This document shows positions 49,678 to 58,420 of a stretch of DNA of 64,000 nt, one piece after another. The notes under the pieces are model-generated. The model searched no databases and was not told where the DNA came from. It saw nothing but the letters and a program-made list of their open reading frames with translations. Source of the stretch: CAVUMR01 sp963742715. GTDB lineage: Bacteria > Actinomycetota > Actinomycetes > Mycobacteriales > Micromonosporaceae. Within the stretch, counting starts at the first letter, position 1. Every line of letters begins with the position of its first letter. The stretch is from contig CAVUMR010000001.1 of the NCBI GenBank assembly GCA_963742715.1, positions 744,001 through 808,000 of the forward strand, read 5' to 3'. The translations under genes and the position numbers were made by a program.

Positions 49678-50967
49678 ATGTCCCAGCGCGCGACCGGCGC
49701 GCAGGATCGGCCGGCACGCGCGGATGCGATGGCGGCCGGGCGCGGTAGGAACTTCGGCTACCAGCCGGCCCTCGACGGGGTTCGCGGACTCGCGATCCTC
49801 GGCGTGCTGCTCCTGCACACCCATCTCTGGGGCGCTATGCCGGGCTTCGCGCCCGGCGGACATCTCGGCGTGACGGTCTTCTTCGTACTGTCCGGGTACC
49901 TGATCAGCACGCTGCTGCTGGCCGAGCACGACAAGACCGGCCAGATCGACATGCGCGCGTTCTACCTGCGACGCGGCGCCCGACTGATGCCGGCACTGCT
50001 GCTGTTCATCCCGATCCACACCCTGATCTGGGCCAGCTCGCAGAGTCCGTGGGAACTCGCGCTGACGGTGATCCCGGCGGTGTTGTACCTGACCAGCGTC
50101 GTACACGCGATCTGGGCGAGCATGGGTCCGCTCAGCTGGACCTGGTCGCTGTCGGTCGAGGAGCACTTCTACGCCGGCTGGCCGCCACTGGTGCGGTGGC
50201 TCCTGGACGGTCCCGGCCGGATCGCCCGTGGCGAGGTACCGGGCCACGGCCTGCGCGGCTGGATGCGTCGGCACCCGCTGGTCACGGCCGGACTCGCCGC
50301 GACGGTACTGGTCGCGATCGCGACCGGAGCCCGGGTCGTACTGCTGGACTCGGTGCGCTGGCATGACGTCCTGTACTACTCGACGCTCACCCGGATGGAC
50401 GCGATCGCGGTCGGGTGCCTCGCCGCCCTGTACGGCTGGCGGTACCGGCTGCCGATGCCGAACCTGCTCGGCTGGCTCGGCATCGCCGCACTCGCGTACG
50501 GGTACGCCACGTACCGGCCCGGCACGCCGGCGCTCAATCTGGTCGGCCTGCCGCTGACCGATCTCGCGACCGCGCTGGTGGTGCTCGGCGTGGTGGCGAG
50601 CCCGGCCGGATCGCTGGCCAAGGTGCTGTCGGTGCGTCCGCTGGTACACCTGGGCGCGGTCTCGTACGGCGTGTACCTGTGGAACCTGCTGCCCGGCCAG
50701 GCGTACCGGATGATCTTCGACAAGCCGGCCGGCGTACTCGGCACCATCTGGTGCCTGGCCCTGGTGTTCGCCGCGGTCGAGCTGTCCTACCGGTACCTGG
50801 AGCTGCCGGTACAGCGGTGGGCCAAGGCGCGGTTGCGCGGCGAGCGGGTGGCCCTGTTCCCGCGCCCGCACCTGCACCCGCACGACGTGATCGCGAGCGA
50901 CCGCACCCGGGCGATCACCATGGACGCCCGGATGATCTCCGGCGCGCTCGTGCCCACCCTGCGCTGA
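49678..50967 (+). CDS. Membrane acyltransferase (acyltransferase 3 family)
   Basis: 429 aa with about ten membrane segments. Family motifs are ALDGVRGLAILGVLLLHTHL with the catalytic-type His, GVTVFFVLSGYLI, FYLRRGARLMPALL with the conserved Arg, and WSLSVEEHFY. Such proteins O-acylate exopolysaccharide, peptidoglycan or small glycosides from the inner membrane. The substrate is unknown. AGGAGG precedes the ATG at 8 nt. The C-terminus has a cytosolic PHLHPHD stretch. The gene is absent from this place in M. tuberculosis and so is an insertion into the crp block. Confidence 0.87.
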   Translation: MSQRATGAQDRPARADAMAAGRGRNFGYQPALDGVRGLAILGVLLLHTHLWGAMPGFAPGGHLGVTVFFVLSGYLISTLLLAEHDKTGQIDMRAFYLRRGARLMPALLLFIPIHTLIWASSQSPWELALTVIPAVLYLTSVVHAIWASMGPLSWTWSLSVEEHFYAGWPPLVRWLLDGPGRIARGEVPGHGLRGWMRRHPLVTAGLAATVLVAIATGARVVLLDSVRWHDVLYYSTLTRMDAIAVGCLAALYGWRYRLPMPNLLGWLGIAALAYGYATYRPGTPALNLVGLPLTDLATALVVLGVVASPAGSLAKVLSVRPLVHLGAVSYGVYLWNLLPGQAYRMIFDKPAGVLGTIWCLALVFAAVELSYRYLELPVQRWAKARLRGERVALFPRPHLHPHDVIASDRTRAITMDARMISGALVPTLR

Positions 50968-51005
50968 CAACTCGTCCTGCGCTGACAGCTCACCCCTGCG
51001 CTGAC
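50958..51005. repeat. 11-bp repeat that copies the acyltransferase stop
   Basis: cctgcgctgac occurs at 50958-50968 (where it holds the last codons and TGA of the acyltransferase), 50976-50986 and 50995-51005, with spacing of 18-19 bp. Confidence 0.85.
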
Positions 51006-51041
51006 CCGCGCCGGACCGGAACTGGCCACGGCCAACACTGC

Positions 51042-52907
51042 CTAGTCCTTGGCGAACACCGGACTCCGCAGCGCGTCCAGGCCCTTGCCGGCCAGGCAAC
51101 GCACCGTACGTTCGCCGCGCGAGAACGCCCCAGGCGACGGTGGCAGCACGTCCACCCGCCAGCCGGTCGCCTGCCGCAGCGGCAGGATCGTGTACAGCGA
51201 GAGCTCGTTGCACATCGTCTTGATCACGCTGTTGTCGCGCACGTCGCGGTAGTCGGCCGACGTGGCGGTCGGTGGCAGCGGCGTGTACAGGAACACTTCC
51301 CAGGTGTGTACCCGGCGGCAGGGCACCCGCTCGGCGCGGGCGACTCCGGCGGTGACGACCAGCCCGCCGTAGCACTCCGGGGTGTCCGGGCAGCGCGCGC
51401 CGGCGACCGCGAGCAGGCACTTGCCGCTGCCCGCGGCGGTCTTGCTCGGCGTCGGCGTCGGCTTCGCCGCCTTGGTGGCCGGCTGGGCCACGCTCGGTTC
51501 CCGCTTCGCGTCATCGCCGCTGTGCGCGAGTTTCCAACCGCCGGCGATCGTTCCGGCGAGCGCGGCGAGCACCACCAGCCCGACGAGCAGCGCGCGGAAC
51601 GGTCGCCGTTTCGGCGGCTGCGGCGGGGGCGGTACATACCCGCGCGGCGGTCCGACGTACGGCCGGCCATGCGTCGGCGCGGCCGGGTATCCGGCCGGTG
51701 CCGGACCGGCGTACCGCCCGGTCTGCAGCGGCTGCGTCAGCCCGGCGCCATGCTGCGGCAACGGGGCGGTCACCCCGGGCAGTCGGGTGGTCGGCTTGGC
51801 GAATCCCGCGCCGTGACCGGCGCCGGCCAACCCACCCGCGCCGGCCAGCCCGCCCGCGCCGTGACCGACCCCGGCCGCGCCACCAGCTCCGGCGACCACG
51901 CCGCCGGCACCAGCCGCCAAGCCCGCGGCAGCACCGCCGCCCAGGCCGACCGCGGTCGTCGGGAAGCCGTGCCCGCCGGCGCGCGGCGGAGGACCCGACC
52001 CGGCCGGTGCCCCGCTGGTCGGCCACCCACCGCCGGAGTCCGGACCGCCCGGTCGCAGCGGTACGGCCGCGAGCAGGTCGCGCAACGCCGCGGCGGTCGG
52101 CCGCTGGTCCGGATCGTTCGCCATGGCCCGCCGCAACACCGCGGTGAGCGCCGGCGGTACCCCGGGCAGCTCCGGAATGGGCTGCTTGAACAGCTCGACC
52201 ATGCCGAGGATGCCGGGCGAGCCGCTCTCCGGGTACCGGGGCGGCCGACCGCTCAACAGCGCGTACAGGGTCGCGCCGAGCGAGTACACGTCACCGGCCG
52301 CGACCGGTGGGCGCGACTCGAAGCTCTCCGGCGGCGCGTACGCGGGGGTGAGCACGTCCATCGTGACGTTGGTGTCCCGGTGCTGCTCGGACAGTACGGC
52401 CAGCCCGAAGTCGGCCAGTACCGGTGTGCCGTACCGGGTGATCAGGATGTTGGCCGGCTTCACGTCCCGGTGCAGGATGCCGGCCGCGTGCGCGGCCGCG
52501 AGCGCGTCAGCGACCTTCGCGCCGACCTCACGTACCTCGGCCGGCCCGGGACGTTCGAACGAGCGGAGCCGGTCGGCGTACGACCCGGTGCACAACTCCA
52601 TCACCAGGTACGGGTGGTCGGCCGAGGTGACGCCGGCGTCGAACAGGTCGACGACGTGCGGGTGCCCGGACAACCGGCCGCCGGCCCGGGCTTCCCGCAG
52701 GAAGCGGCGCCGGTCCCGCTCGTCGTGCAGGGTGCGATTGTCGATCTTGAGCGCCACCTGCCGGTCGACCGAGATCTGGGTTGCCCGGTACACGCTGGAG
52801 AAGCCGCCGTGGGCGACCAGGGTGAGGTCGGTCAGCCCCGGCAGCGACGGCAAGGTCAAGTCGCCGGGTGGGGTGCCGGTGGCGCGGGAAGGGCCTGGCT
52901 GCGTCAC
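51042..52907 (-). CDS. Transmembrane Ser/Thr protein kinase (PknB-like)
   Basis: 621 aa. The kinase domain (residues 25-285) has the glycine loop AHGGFSSVY, Lys54 in VALKI, HRDVKPANI with Asp148, ADFGLA with Asp166, and a YAPPES variant of the APE motif. A Gly/Ala/Pro-rich linker (about 290-450) leads to one membrane helix (RALLVGLVVLAALAGTIAGG) and an extracellular domain of about 130 aa with several Cys residues (GKCLLAV, CPDTPEC, VPCRRVHTWE, CNELSLY). No PASTA repeat is present; the Cys-containing region resembles septum-formation-type domains. Start GTG at 52907 has a TACCGT box 8 nt upstream. It follows the cyclase gene by 100 bp on the same strand. Confidence 0.9.
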   Translation of the reverse strand: MTQPGPSRATGTPPGDLTLPSLPGLTDLTLVAHGGFSSVYRATQISVDRQVALKIDNRTLHDERDRRRFLREARAGGRLSGHPHVVDLFDAGVTSADHPYLVMELCTGSYADRLRSFERPGPAEVREVGAKVADALAAAHAAGILHRDVKPANILITRYGTPVLADFGLAVLSEQHRDTNVTMDVLTPAYAPPESFESRPPVAAGDVYSLGATLYALLSGRPPRYPESGSPGILGMVELFKQPIPELPGVPPALTAVLRRAMANDPDQRPTAAALRDLLAAVPLRPGGPDSGGGWPTSGAPAGSGPPPRAGGHGFPTTAVGLGGGAAAGLAAGAGGVVAGAGGAAGVGHGAGGLAGAGGLAGAGHGAGFAKPTTRLPGVTAPLPQHGAGLTQPLQTGRYAGPAPAGYPAAPTHGRPYVGPPRGYVPPPPQPPKRRPFRALLVGLVVLAALAGTIAGGWKLAHSGDDAKREPSVAQPATKAAKPTPTPSKTAAGSGKCLLAVAGARCPDTPECYGGLVVTAGVARAERVPCRRVHTWEVFLYTPLPPTATSADYRDVRDNSVIKTMCNELSLYTILPLRQATGWRVDVLPPSPGAFSRGERTVRCLAGKGLDALRSPVFAKD

Positions 52908-53007
52908 GGGACAGAACGGTACGACACCCGCCCGGACGAGCGGTGATCACGAGGTACAGCTGGCATCAAGTCGGGACCTGACCTCCGCATAACGGCAATA
53001 GTCGCCA

Positions 53008-56000
53008 TCAGCTCAACCGGGCGAGCAGGGCTTCGCTTGGTGCGCGTTCGATGGCCTGTTCGGTCGCGCCGGCCAGCTCCACCGCGGAGGTCGCGGCCTC
53101 CCGCGCGGCTACCGGATCGCCGGCCGCGGCACACGACGCGGCGAGCGCGCGGTACGCGAGCACCCGGCTCCGTACGTCCTCGGCCGGCGCGGCGAGCGCC
53201 CGCCGGGACCACTCCACCGCCTGCTCGACCTGCCCGTCGGCCAGCAGCGCCTCGGCGTACAGCGCCAGCACCTGCCGGCGCGGGAACAGCACGGACGGCT
53301 GGTCGGCCGGGGTCGCGGCGACCTCGCCGAGCAGCCGCAGCGCGGCCTCCGAGTCGCCCTGGGCCCGCCGCGCCTCGCCGAGCAGGGCCAGCGGCCCGAC
53401 CCGCGCGGAGTCGAGCACGTTGAACGGCTCGACCAGCTCCAGGGTGCGACGCGAGTCCGCTTCGGCGGCCACCGGATCGCCCCGGTCGAGCTGGCAGAAG
53501 CCCCGCATGGTCTGCGCGGCGCCGACCAGCAGCGGATGGCCGGCCTTCTCGCCGTGCCGCTCGGCGTCGGTGAGCAGCTCGATCGCGCCGGGCAGGTCAC
53601 CGCGGGCCCGCACCACCAGGGCCCGCACCACCAGCGCGAGTCCCCGGCCCCAGTCGTCGTCGGTCGCGTCGAAATCCCGGAACGCCCGCTGTGCCGCCTG
53701 CTCGGCGGTGGTGAGGTTGCCCAGCTCCGCGTCGGCGTACGCGGCGACACTGCGCAACGTACCGACCGCCCAGGTCTCGCCGATCCGTTCCCCGAACGGC
53801 AGGAACGCGTGCGCGAGCCGACGCGCTTCGTGCAGCCGGCCGGCGAGCAGCCGGACGAAGGCGGTACTCCCGCGCGCCCACGCCCGGCCGACCCCGTCCT
53901 CCAGTTCGGTGAACAGTTCGGTGGCGTGCCCGAGCGCGTCCTCGGCCCGGTCGAAGTCGCCCCGGGTGGTGGTCACCCAGGCGAGGTGCTGCAGCGCCCA
54001 GGCCTGGCTGCTCCGGTCGCCGGCGGCCACCGACACCTGGTACGCCGCGTCGAAGCGCTGCTCCGCCTCGGCCAGCCGGCCGCTCACGTAGTCGGCCATG
54101 CCGAGCCGGCAGAGCACCTCCGCGCGTACCGACGGCAGGTCGGCCCGTTCCGCCGCGGCGAGCGCCTCACTCCACGCGGCCGCCCCGCGCTCCGGCTCGC
54201 CGAGGTGCCGGTACGCCTGGCCGGCCACCACCAGCGCGGCCGCCCGTACGTCATCGCCCTCCGCACCGGCGGCGACCTTCTCGGCCCGGTCCGCGGCGTC
54301 GGTACCGCGGCCGAGCTGCAGCAGGGCGCGCGCGTGCAGGAGCTGGTCGGCCGGCGGCAGCGGGTCGGTGGACAGGGTGCTGGCGCGGTGGACCATCCGT
54401 GCCGCCTGGGCCGGCTCCCCGGCGTCCAGCGCGGTCCGCGCCAACCGGATCAGGGCCGCCACCCCGATCGGGGAGACCTCCCGCGCCTCCGCGTCCAGCC
54501 CGAGCCCGACCGTGTCGGCGAGCAGGACCGCGCGCTCGGCGTGCTCGGCCACGAACCGGTCGGCCTCCTCGGTCGGTTCGGCCGGATCGCTCGCGTCCAC
54601 CAGCCCGGGCAGGCCACCCGGTACCCGACGTTCGGCCTGGTCAGCGGCCCAGGCGGCGAGCCGGGCATGCCGCAGGGCCAGATCGGCCCGACCGATCCCG
54701 GCGTACGCGGCCTGCCGCATCAGGGGTGTGGTGAACGCGTAACCACCCCGGGCGGTACGCCGGAGCATCCGCCGGGCCAGCAGCTCCTCCACCGCGAGGT
54801 GCAGGTCCGGCACCTCGACCCCGGGCGGTAGCAGCGCTTCCAGTGCACCGGCCGGTACCCGACCGCCGATCACGGCCGCGTCCCGCAGTACCGCCCGGGC
54901 TTCCGGCGGTAGTACGTCGATGCGCGCGGCCAGTACCGCGGCGAGGTCGCGGGACAGCAGCCGCCCGTCCAGGGAGTCCCGGGCCAGCCGCCAGTCCCGG
55001 CCGTTGCCGCCGGTCAGCAACTGCCGCTCGATCAGCAGCGTGACCAGCTCGGCGAGGTAGAACGGATTGCCCTGCGCGGTGGACAGCAACCGGTCCTCGT
55101 CGGCGGAGCTGAGCCGCTCCCCGCCCAGGTGCGCGCGCAGCAGCCGCGCGGCGTCCGCCCCGCGCAACGGCGGCAACGGCGAAACCTCCGCATCGGGTAC
55201 CCGGGTGAGCACGCCGGCGGTGTGCGCCAACTCGGGCCGGCCGAGCAGGAGCACCAGTACCGGTCCGGACAGCCGGGCGATCATGGCGCCGAACGCGTCG
55301 ACGGTCTCCGGGGTCGCGTCGTGTACGTCGTCGACCATCACGGCCAGCGGGGATTCGGTCGCCAGCACGCTCAACAGCTCCGCGACCGCGACCGGCACCG
55401 CGTCGGTGTAGACCCCGTCCCGGGCAGGTGTGGCCGGCGCGGGGCGCGGCGGCGGCAGCTCGCCGTACCCCAGCAATGCCAACAGCAGGTCGACGGCGAG
55501 TCGCGGCGCCGCGGCGTCCGTCTCGACGGCGGCCCCGCCCTGCTCGGCCCCGGTCTGATCGGGTACCTCCGGAGAAGTCGCGGCGTCGGGCTCCTCCGCG
55601 GGCCACGACTCGTCCTCCGGCTCGCCGTCCCGACGGACCTGACCGGCCAGCCGGAGCAGCCTGGCCTGCGCGTTCTCCCGCGATACCGCCGGCATCCCGT
55701 CCTCACCGAGCGGGAAGCCGGCCGCGCCGCGGACGAGATCCGCGAGCGGCGCCAACCGCCGGTGGTCGCCGAACGCCGCGCAGTGCACCGAGAGCACCCG
55801 CGCGCCATGTTCACCGGCGTACCGGCCGGCCTCGGCGGCGAACCGGGTCTTGCCCACGCCCGCCTCGGCGGTGAGTACCAGCACCCGTGGCTGCCCCCGG
55901 TCCACCACCTCGGCCAACCGGCTGGCGAACCGGCCGAGGTCCGGTTCCCGGCCCACGAACGGGGCCTCGTCACCGAGACCGCTGCGGGTACCGGGGGCAT

Positions 56001-56646
56001 CGCGCAGGCCGAGCAGCTCGTACGCCTCGACCGGCTCCCGTTTGCCCTTGAGTCGCAGTGCCGGCAGCCGGCGCCAGGCGGCCACGTGCTTGGTCGCGGC
56101 GACCGTGCCGGCCCCGGCGTACACCGTGCCGATCGCGGCCGAGTCGCCGAGCCGGGCGGCGGTGTTCACGGTGTCGCCGACCACGGTGTACTCGAGTGAC
56201 GCCTGCAGCCCGGCCACCACCGGCCCGGTGTTCAGCCCGACCCGCAGCCCCAGCGGTACGCCGCCGCCCTGCTCGGCGTCGAGCACCCGGCGTACCGCCT
56301 GCTGCATCGCGAGCGCCGCCCGCATCGCCCGCTCGCTGTCGTCCTCGTGCGCGACCGGGGCGCCGAACACCGCCATGATCCCGTCGCCGGTCAGCTTGTC
56401 CACGTGCCCGCCGAAGGTGGTGACCGCTCCGGCGAAGGCGGCCAGTACGCGGTCGGTGACCGCGCCCACCCGTTCGGGGTCGAGATCCTCAGCCCAGGCG
56501 GTGAAGTCGGACAGGTCCCCGAACAGCACCGTGACGACCCGCCGCTCCTTCGCCGGTAACGCCGCCGCGGCCGGCAGGCCGGCACCACAGGTGTGGCAGA
56601 ACCGGGCGCCGGGCACGGCAACGGTGCCGCAGACGGGGCAGGTCAC
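53008..56646 (-). CDS. Zinc ribbon / class III cyclase / AAA ATPase / TPR protein
   Basis: 1212 aa. Residues 4-20 form a four-Cys zinc ribbon (CPVCG, CHTCG). Residues 36-195 form a class III nucleotidyl cyclase domain with metal-binding Asp44 (LFGDLSDF) and Asp88 (LTGDGIMAVFGAP) and LRVGLNTGPVVAG. A STAND/AAA-type ATPase follows (Walker A TAEAGVGKTRF near residue 270, Walker B VMVDDVHD), and the second half consists of TPR-like helices. The metal Asp pair is intact, so cAMP synthesis is plausible. The architecture is the AfsR/LuxR-like cyclase class common in actinobacteria. Its GTG overlaps the stop of the MBL gene (GTGA), so it is translated with that gene, and crp lies 4-8 kb away. Confidence 0.88.
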   Translation of the reverse strand: MTCPVCGTVAVPGARFCHTCGAGLPAAAALPAKERRVVTVLFGDLSDFTAWAEDLDPERVGAVTDRVLAAFAGAVTTFGGHVDKLTGDGIMAVFGAPVAHEDDSERAMRAALAMQQAVRRVLDAEQGGGVPLGLRVGLNTGPVVAGLQASLEYTVVGDTVNTAARLGDSAAIGTVYAGAGTVAATKHVAAWRRLPALRLKGKREPVEAYELLGLRDAPGTRSGLGDEAPFVGREPDLGRFASRLAEVVDRGQPRVLVLTAEAGVGKTRFAAEAGRYAGEHGARVLSVHCAAFGDHRRLAPLADLVRGAAGFPLGEDGMPAVSRENAQARLLRLAGQVRRDGEPEDESWPAEEPDAATSPEVPDQTGAEQGGAAVETDAAAPRLAVDLLLALLGYGELPPPRPAPATPARDGVYTDAVPVAVAELLSVLATESPLAVMVDDVHDATPETVDAFGAMIARLSGPVLVLLLGRPELAHTAGVLTRVPDAEVSPLPPLRGADAARLLRAHLGGERLSSADEDRLLSTAQGNPFYLAELVTLLIERQLLTGGNGRDWRLARDSLDGRLLSRDLAAVLAARIDVLPPEARAVLRDAAVIGGRVPAGALEALLPPGVEVPDLHLAVEELLARRMLRRTARGGYAFTTPLMRQAAYAGIGRADLALRHARLAAWAADQAERRVPGGLPGLVDASDPAEPTEEADRFVAEHAERAVLLADTVGLGLDAEAREVSPIGVAALIRLARTALDAGEPAQAARMVHRASTLSTDPLPPADQLLHARALLQLGRGTDAADRAEKVAAGAEGDDVRAAALVVAGQAYRHLGEPERGAAAWSEALAAAERADLPSVRAEVLCRLGMADYVSGRLAEAEQRFDAAYQVSVAAGDRSSQAWALQHLAWVTTTRGDFDRAEDALGHATELFTELEDGVGRAWARGSTAFVRLLAGRLHEARRLAHAFLPFGERIGETWAVGTLRSVAAYADAELGNLTTAEQAAQRAFRDFDATDDDWGRGLALVVRALVVRARGDLPGAIELLTDAERHGEKAGHPLLVGAAQTMRGFCQLDRGDPVAAEADSRRTLELVEPFNVLDSARVGPLALLGEARRAQGDSEAALRLLGEVAATPADQPSVLFPRRQVLALYAEALLADGQVEQAVEWSRRALAAPAEDVRSRVLAYRALAASCAAAGDPVAAREAATSAVELAGATEQAIERAPSEALLARLS

Positions 56647-57569
56647 GGCCGGTCCAACCTCGTACCCGGGTCGGTGTGTTCCCGATCACTGCCCGCCCGT
56701 TCCGTCTCCAAGTACGCAAGCTGCGCACGTACCGACATTTCGGCGGCCCACCGCACGTTCGGGTCCACGTCCGCGTACACCCGGTCGACCACCTGCCCGG
56801 GGGTACGAGCGCCGGCCGCGACCGCGTCGCGTACCTGTGCGAGCCGGGCCTCCCGGTGGGCGAGGTAGAAGCCGGCCGCGGCGGCGCAGTCGGCGAGCGC
56901 CGGGCCGTGCCCGGGCAGCGCCGGCAGCGCGCCCAGCGCTTCCAACCGGCGCAGGCTGGCCAGATAGTCGCCCAGGTCCCCGTCCGGGAACGCGACCACG
57001 GTGGTGCCCCGACCGAGCACGGTGTCCCCGGTGAGCACGGCGTCATCGCGGGCGGTCGCGTCGGCGCCGGTCGAGCCGGCGCCGGCCGGGTTATCCGGCC
57101 CGACCAGGAAGCAGGCCGAGTCGGCGGTGTGCCCGGGCGTGGCCAGCACCCGGATCCGCAGCCCGGCGATGACGAGTTCGGCACCGTCGACCAGCGGTTC
57201 GGCGTCCACGCACCAGGCCGGGTCCACCGCGTACACCGGCGCCTGGGCCAGCGCCCGGAACGGGCGTACCCCCTCGGTGTGATCGGCATGGCCATGGGTG
57301 ACCAGCACCGCGGCGACCGGCCCGTGACCAGCGACTGTGCGCAGGTGTTCGGCGTGCTCCGGCCCCGGGTCGACCACCACTGCGGTGGCCGCACCGGGAG
57401 CGCGGAGCACCCAGGTGTTCGTACCGTCAAGCGTCATCGGACCCGGATTCGGCGCGCGTACCAGGGCAGCCCAGGACGGCAACCGGTCGGCCGGAGCCGT
57501 TGCCGGTGTTACCAGTCGGGAGCCGGGTACCGCGCCGCCCGCGTCAGGACGCAGGTCGCCTTCACCCAC
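56643..57569 (-). CDS. MBL-fold metallohydrolase (LACTB2/RNase-like)
   Basis: 308 aa. The metal motif THGHADH, GHTADSACF, GDTVLGRGTT and PGHGP are the metallo-beta-lactamase ligands, and NPGPMTLDGTNTWVL is a conserved start of the Rv3677c/LACTB2-like group. A C-terminal winged-helix-like part follows (YADVDPNVRWAAEMSVRAQL). Position and direction match Rv3677c. The GTG at 57569 is my choice although its ribosome site is weak; the next strong homology begins 35 residues later. Follows the RidA gene by 63 bp. Confidence 0.85.
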   Translation of the reverse strand: MGEGDLRPDAGGAVPGSRLVTPATAPADRLPSWAALVRAPNPGPMTLDGTNTWVLRAPGAATAVVVDPGPEHAEHLRTVAGHGPVAAVLVTHGHADHTEGVRPFRALAQAPVYAVDPAWCVDAEPLVDGAELVIAGLRIRVLATPGHTADSACFLVGPDNPAGAGSTGADATARDDAVLTGDTVLGRGTTVVAFPDGDLGDYLASLRRLEALGALPALPGHGPALADCAAAAGFYLAHREARLAQVRDAVAAGARTPGQVVDRVYADVDPNVRWAAEMSVRAQLAYLETERAGSDREHTDPGTRLDRP

Positions 57570-57632
57570 GGCTCCCGATCGTACGGCCGCGAGGCGACAA
57601 CCCACCCAATGGTTTTGTACCGACCGCGAAGG

Positions 57633-58091
57633 TCAGGCGACCTCGACGATGACCTCGACCTCGACGGGTGTGTCGAGCGGCAGTTCGGCCACGCCGACCG
57701 CGCTGCGGGCATGCCGGCCGGCCTCGCCGAACACCTCACCGAACAGCTCACTGGCGCCGTTGATCACGCCGGGCTGGCCGGTGAAGCCAGGCGCCGAGGC
57801 GACGAAACCGGTCAGCTTGACGATCTTGGTCACCCGCTCCAGCGTCACCAGACCGTCGATCGCGGCGAGCGCGTTCAGCGCGCACAGCCGGGCCAGTTCC
57901 TTGCCCTGCTCGGCGGATACCGCGCCACCGACCTTGCCGGTCACCGGCAGCGCCCCGTCCACGAACGGCAGCTGCCCGGACACGTACACGTGGTTGCCGG
58001 ACTGCACCGCCGGAACGTACGCGGCGACCGGCGCGGCGACCTTCGGCAGCTGCAGCCCGAGCTGCGCCAGCGCTTCCCGTGGCCCGGTCAC
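57633..58091 (-). CDS. RidA family deaminase
   Basis: 152 aa. It has the YjgF/RidA fold with VYVSGQLPFVDG, GGAVSAEQGKELARLCALNA, and the C-terminal ARSAVGVAELPLDTPVEVEV. RidA proteins hydrolyse reactive enamines and imines from PLP enzymes. The Arg in HARSAV is the catalytic one of the family. Equivalent to Rv3678c. The GTG at 58091 overlaps the DUF4177 stop (GTGA). Confidence 0.9.
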   Translation of the reverse strand: MTGPREALAQLGLQLPKVAAPVAAYVPAVQSGNHVYVSGQLPFVDGALPVTGKVGGAVSAEQGKELARLCALNALAAIDGLVTLERVTKIVKLTGFVASAPGFTGQPGVINGASELFGEVFGEAGRHARSAVGVAELPLDTPVEVEVIVEVA

Positions 58092-58249
58092 GACTCGCCC
58101 TTGGGCCGCTTCAGATATGCCACCAGCTGCTCGGAGTTCGGACCCGGTATCACTGCGACCAGCTCCCAGCCGTCCTCGCCCCAGTTGTCGAGGATCTGCT
58201 TCGTCGCGTGTACGAGCAGCGGAACGGTGGCGTACTCCCACTTCTGCAT
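58088..58249 (-). CDS. DUF4177 small protein
   Basis: 53 aa beginning MQKWEYATVPLLVHATKQIL and containing NWGEDGWELVAVIPGP, the DUF4177 signature. Function unknown. It matches Rv3678A in place and size. First gene of the coupled minus-strand run DUF4177, RidA, MBL, cyclase and probably the kinase. Confidence 0.85.
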   Translation of the reverse strand: MQKWEYATVPLLVHATKQILDNWGEDGWELVAVIPGPNSEQLVAYLKRPKGES

Positions 58250-58420
58250 GGTCCGCACCCTAGCCTGGCGTACCGGCCGGTCCGGCAGCACCGGTGTACC
58301 TGGTCAGACCGCTGAGCCCGGTACGCCGGGAACGGGCATCGCCACGCGACGATGCCTCCACTCGCGGGAGTCGCTAGGCTGACCTGCCGACCGGCGAACC
58401 CGCTCCCCTGGGGGGAGGAC

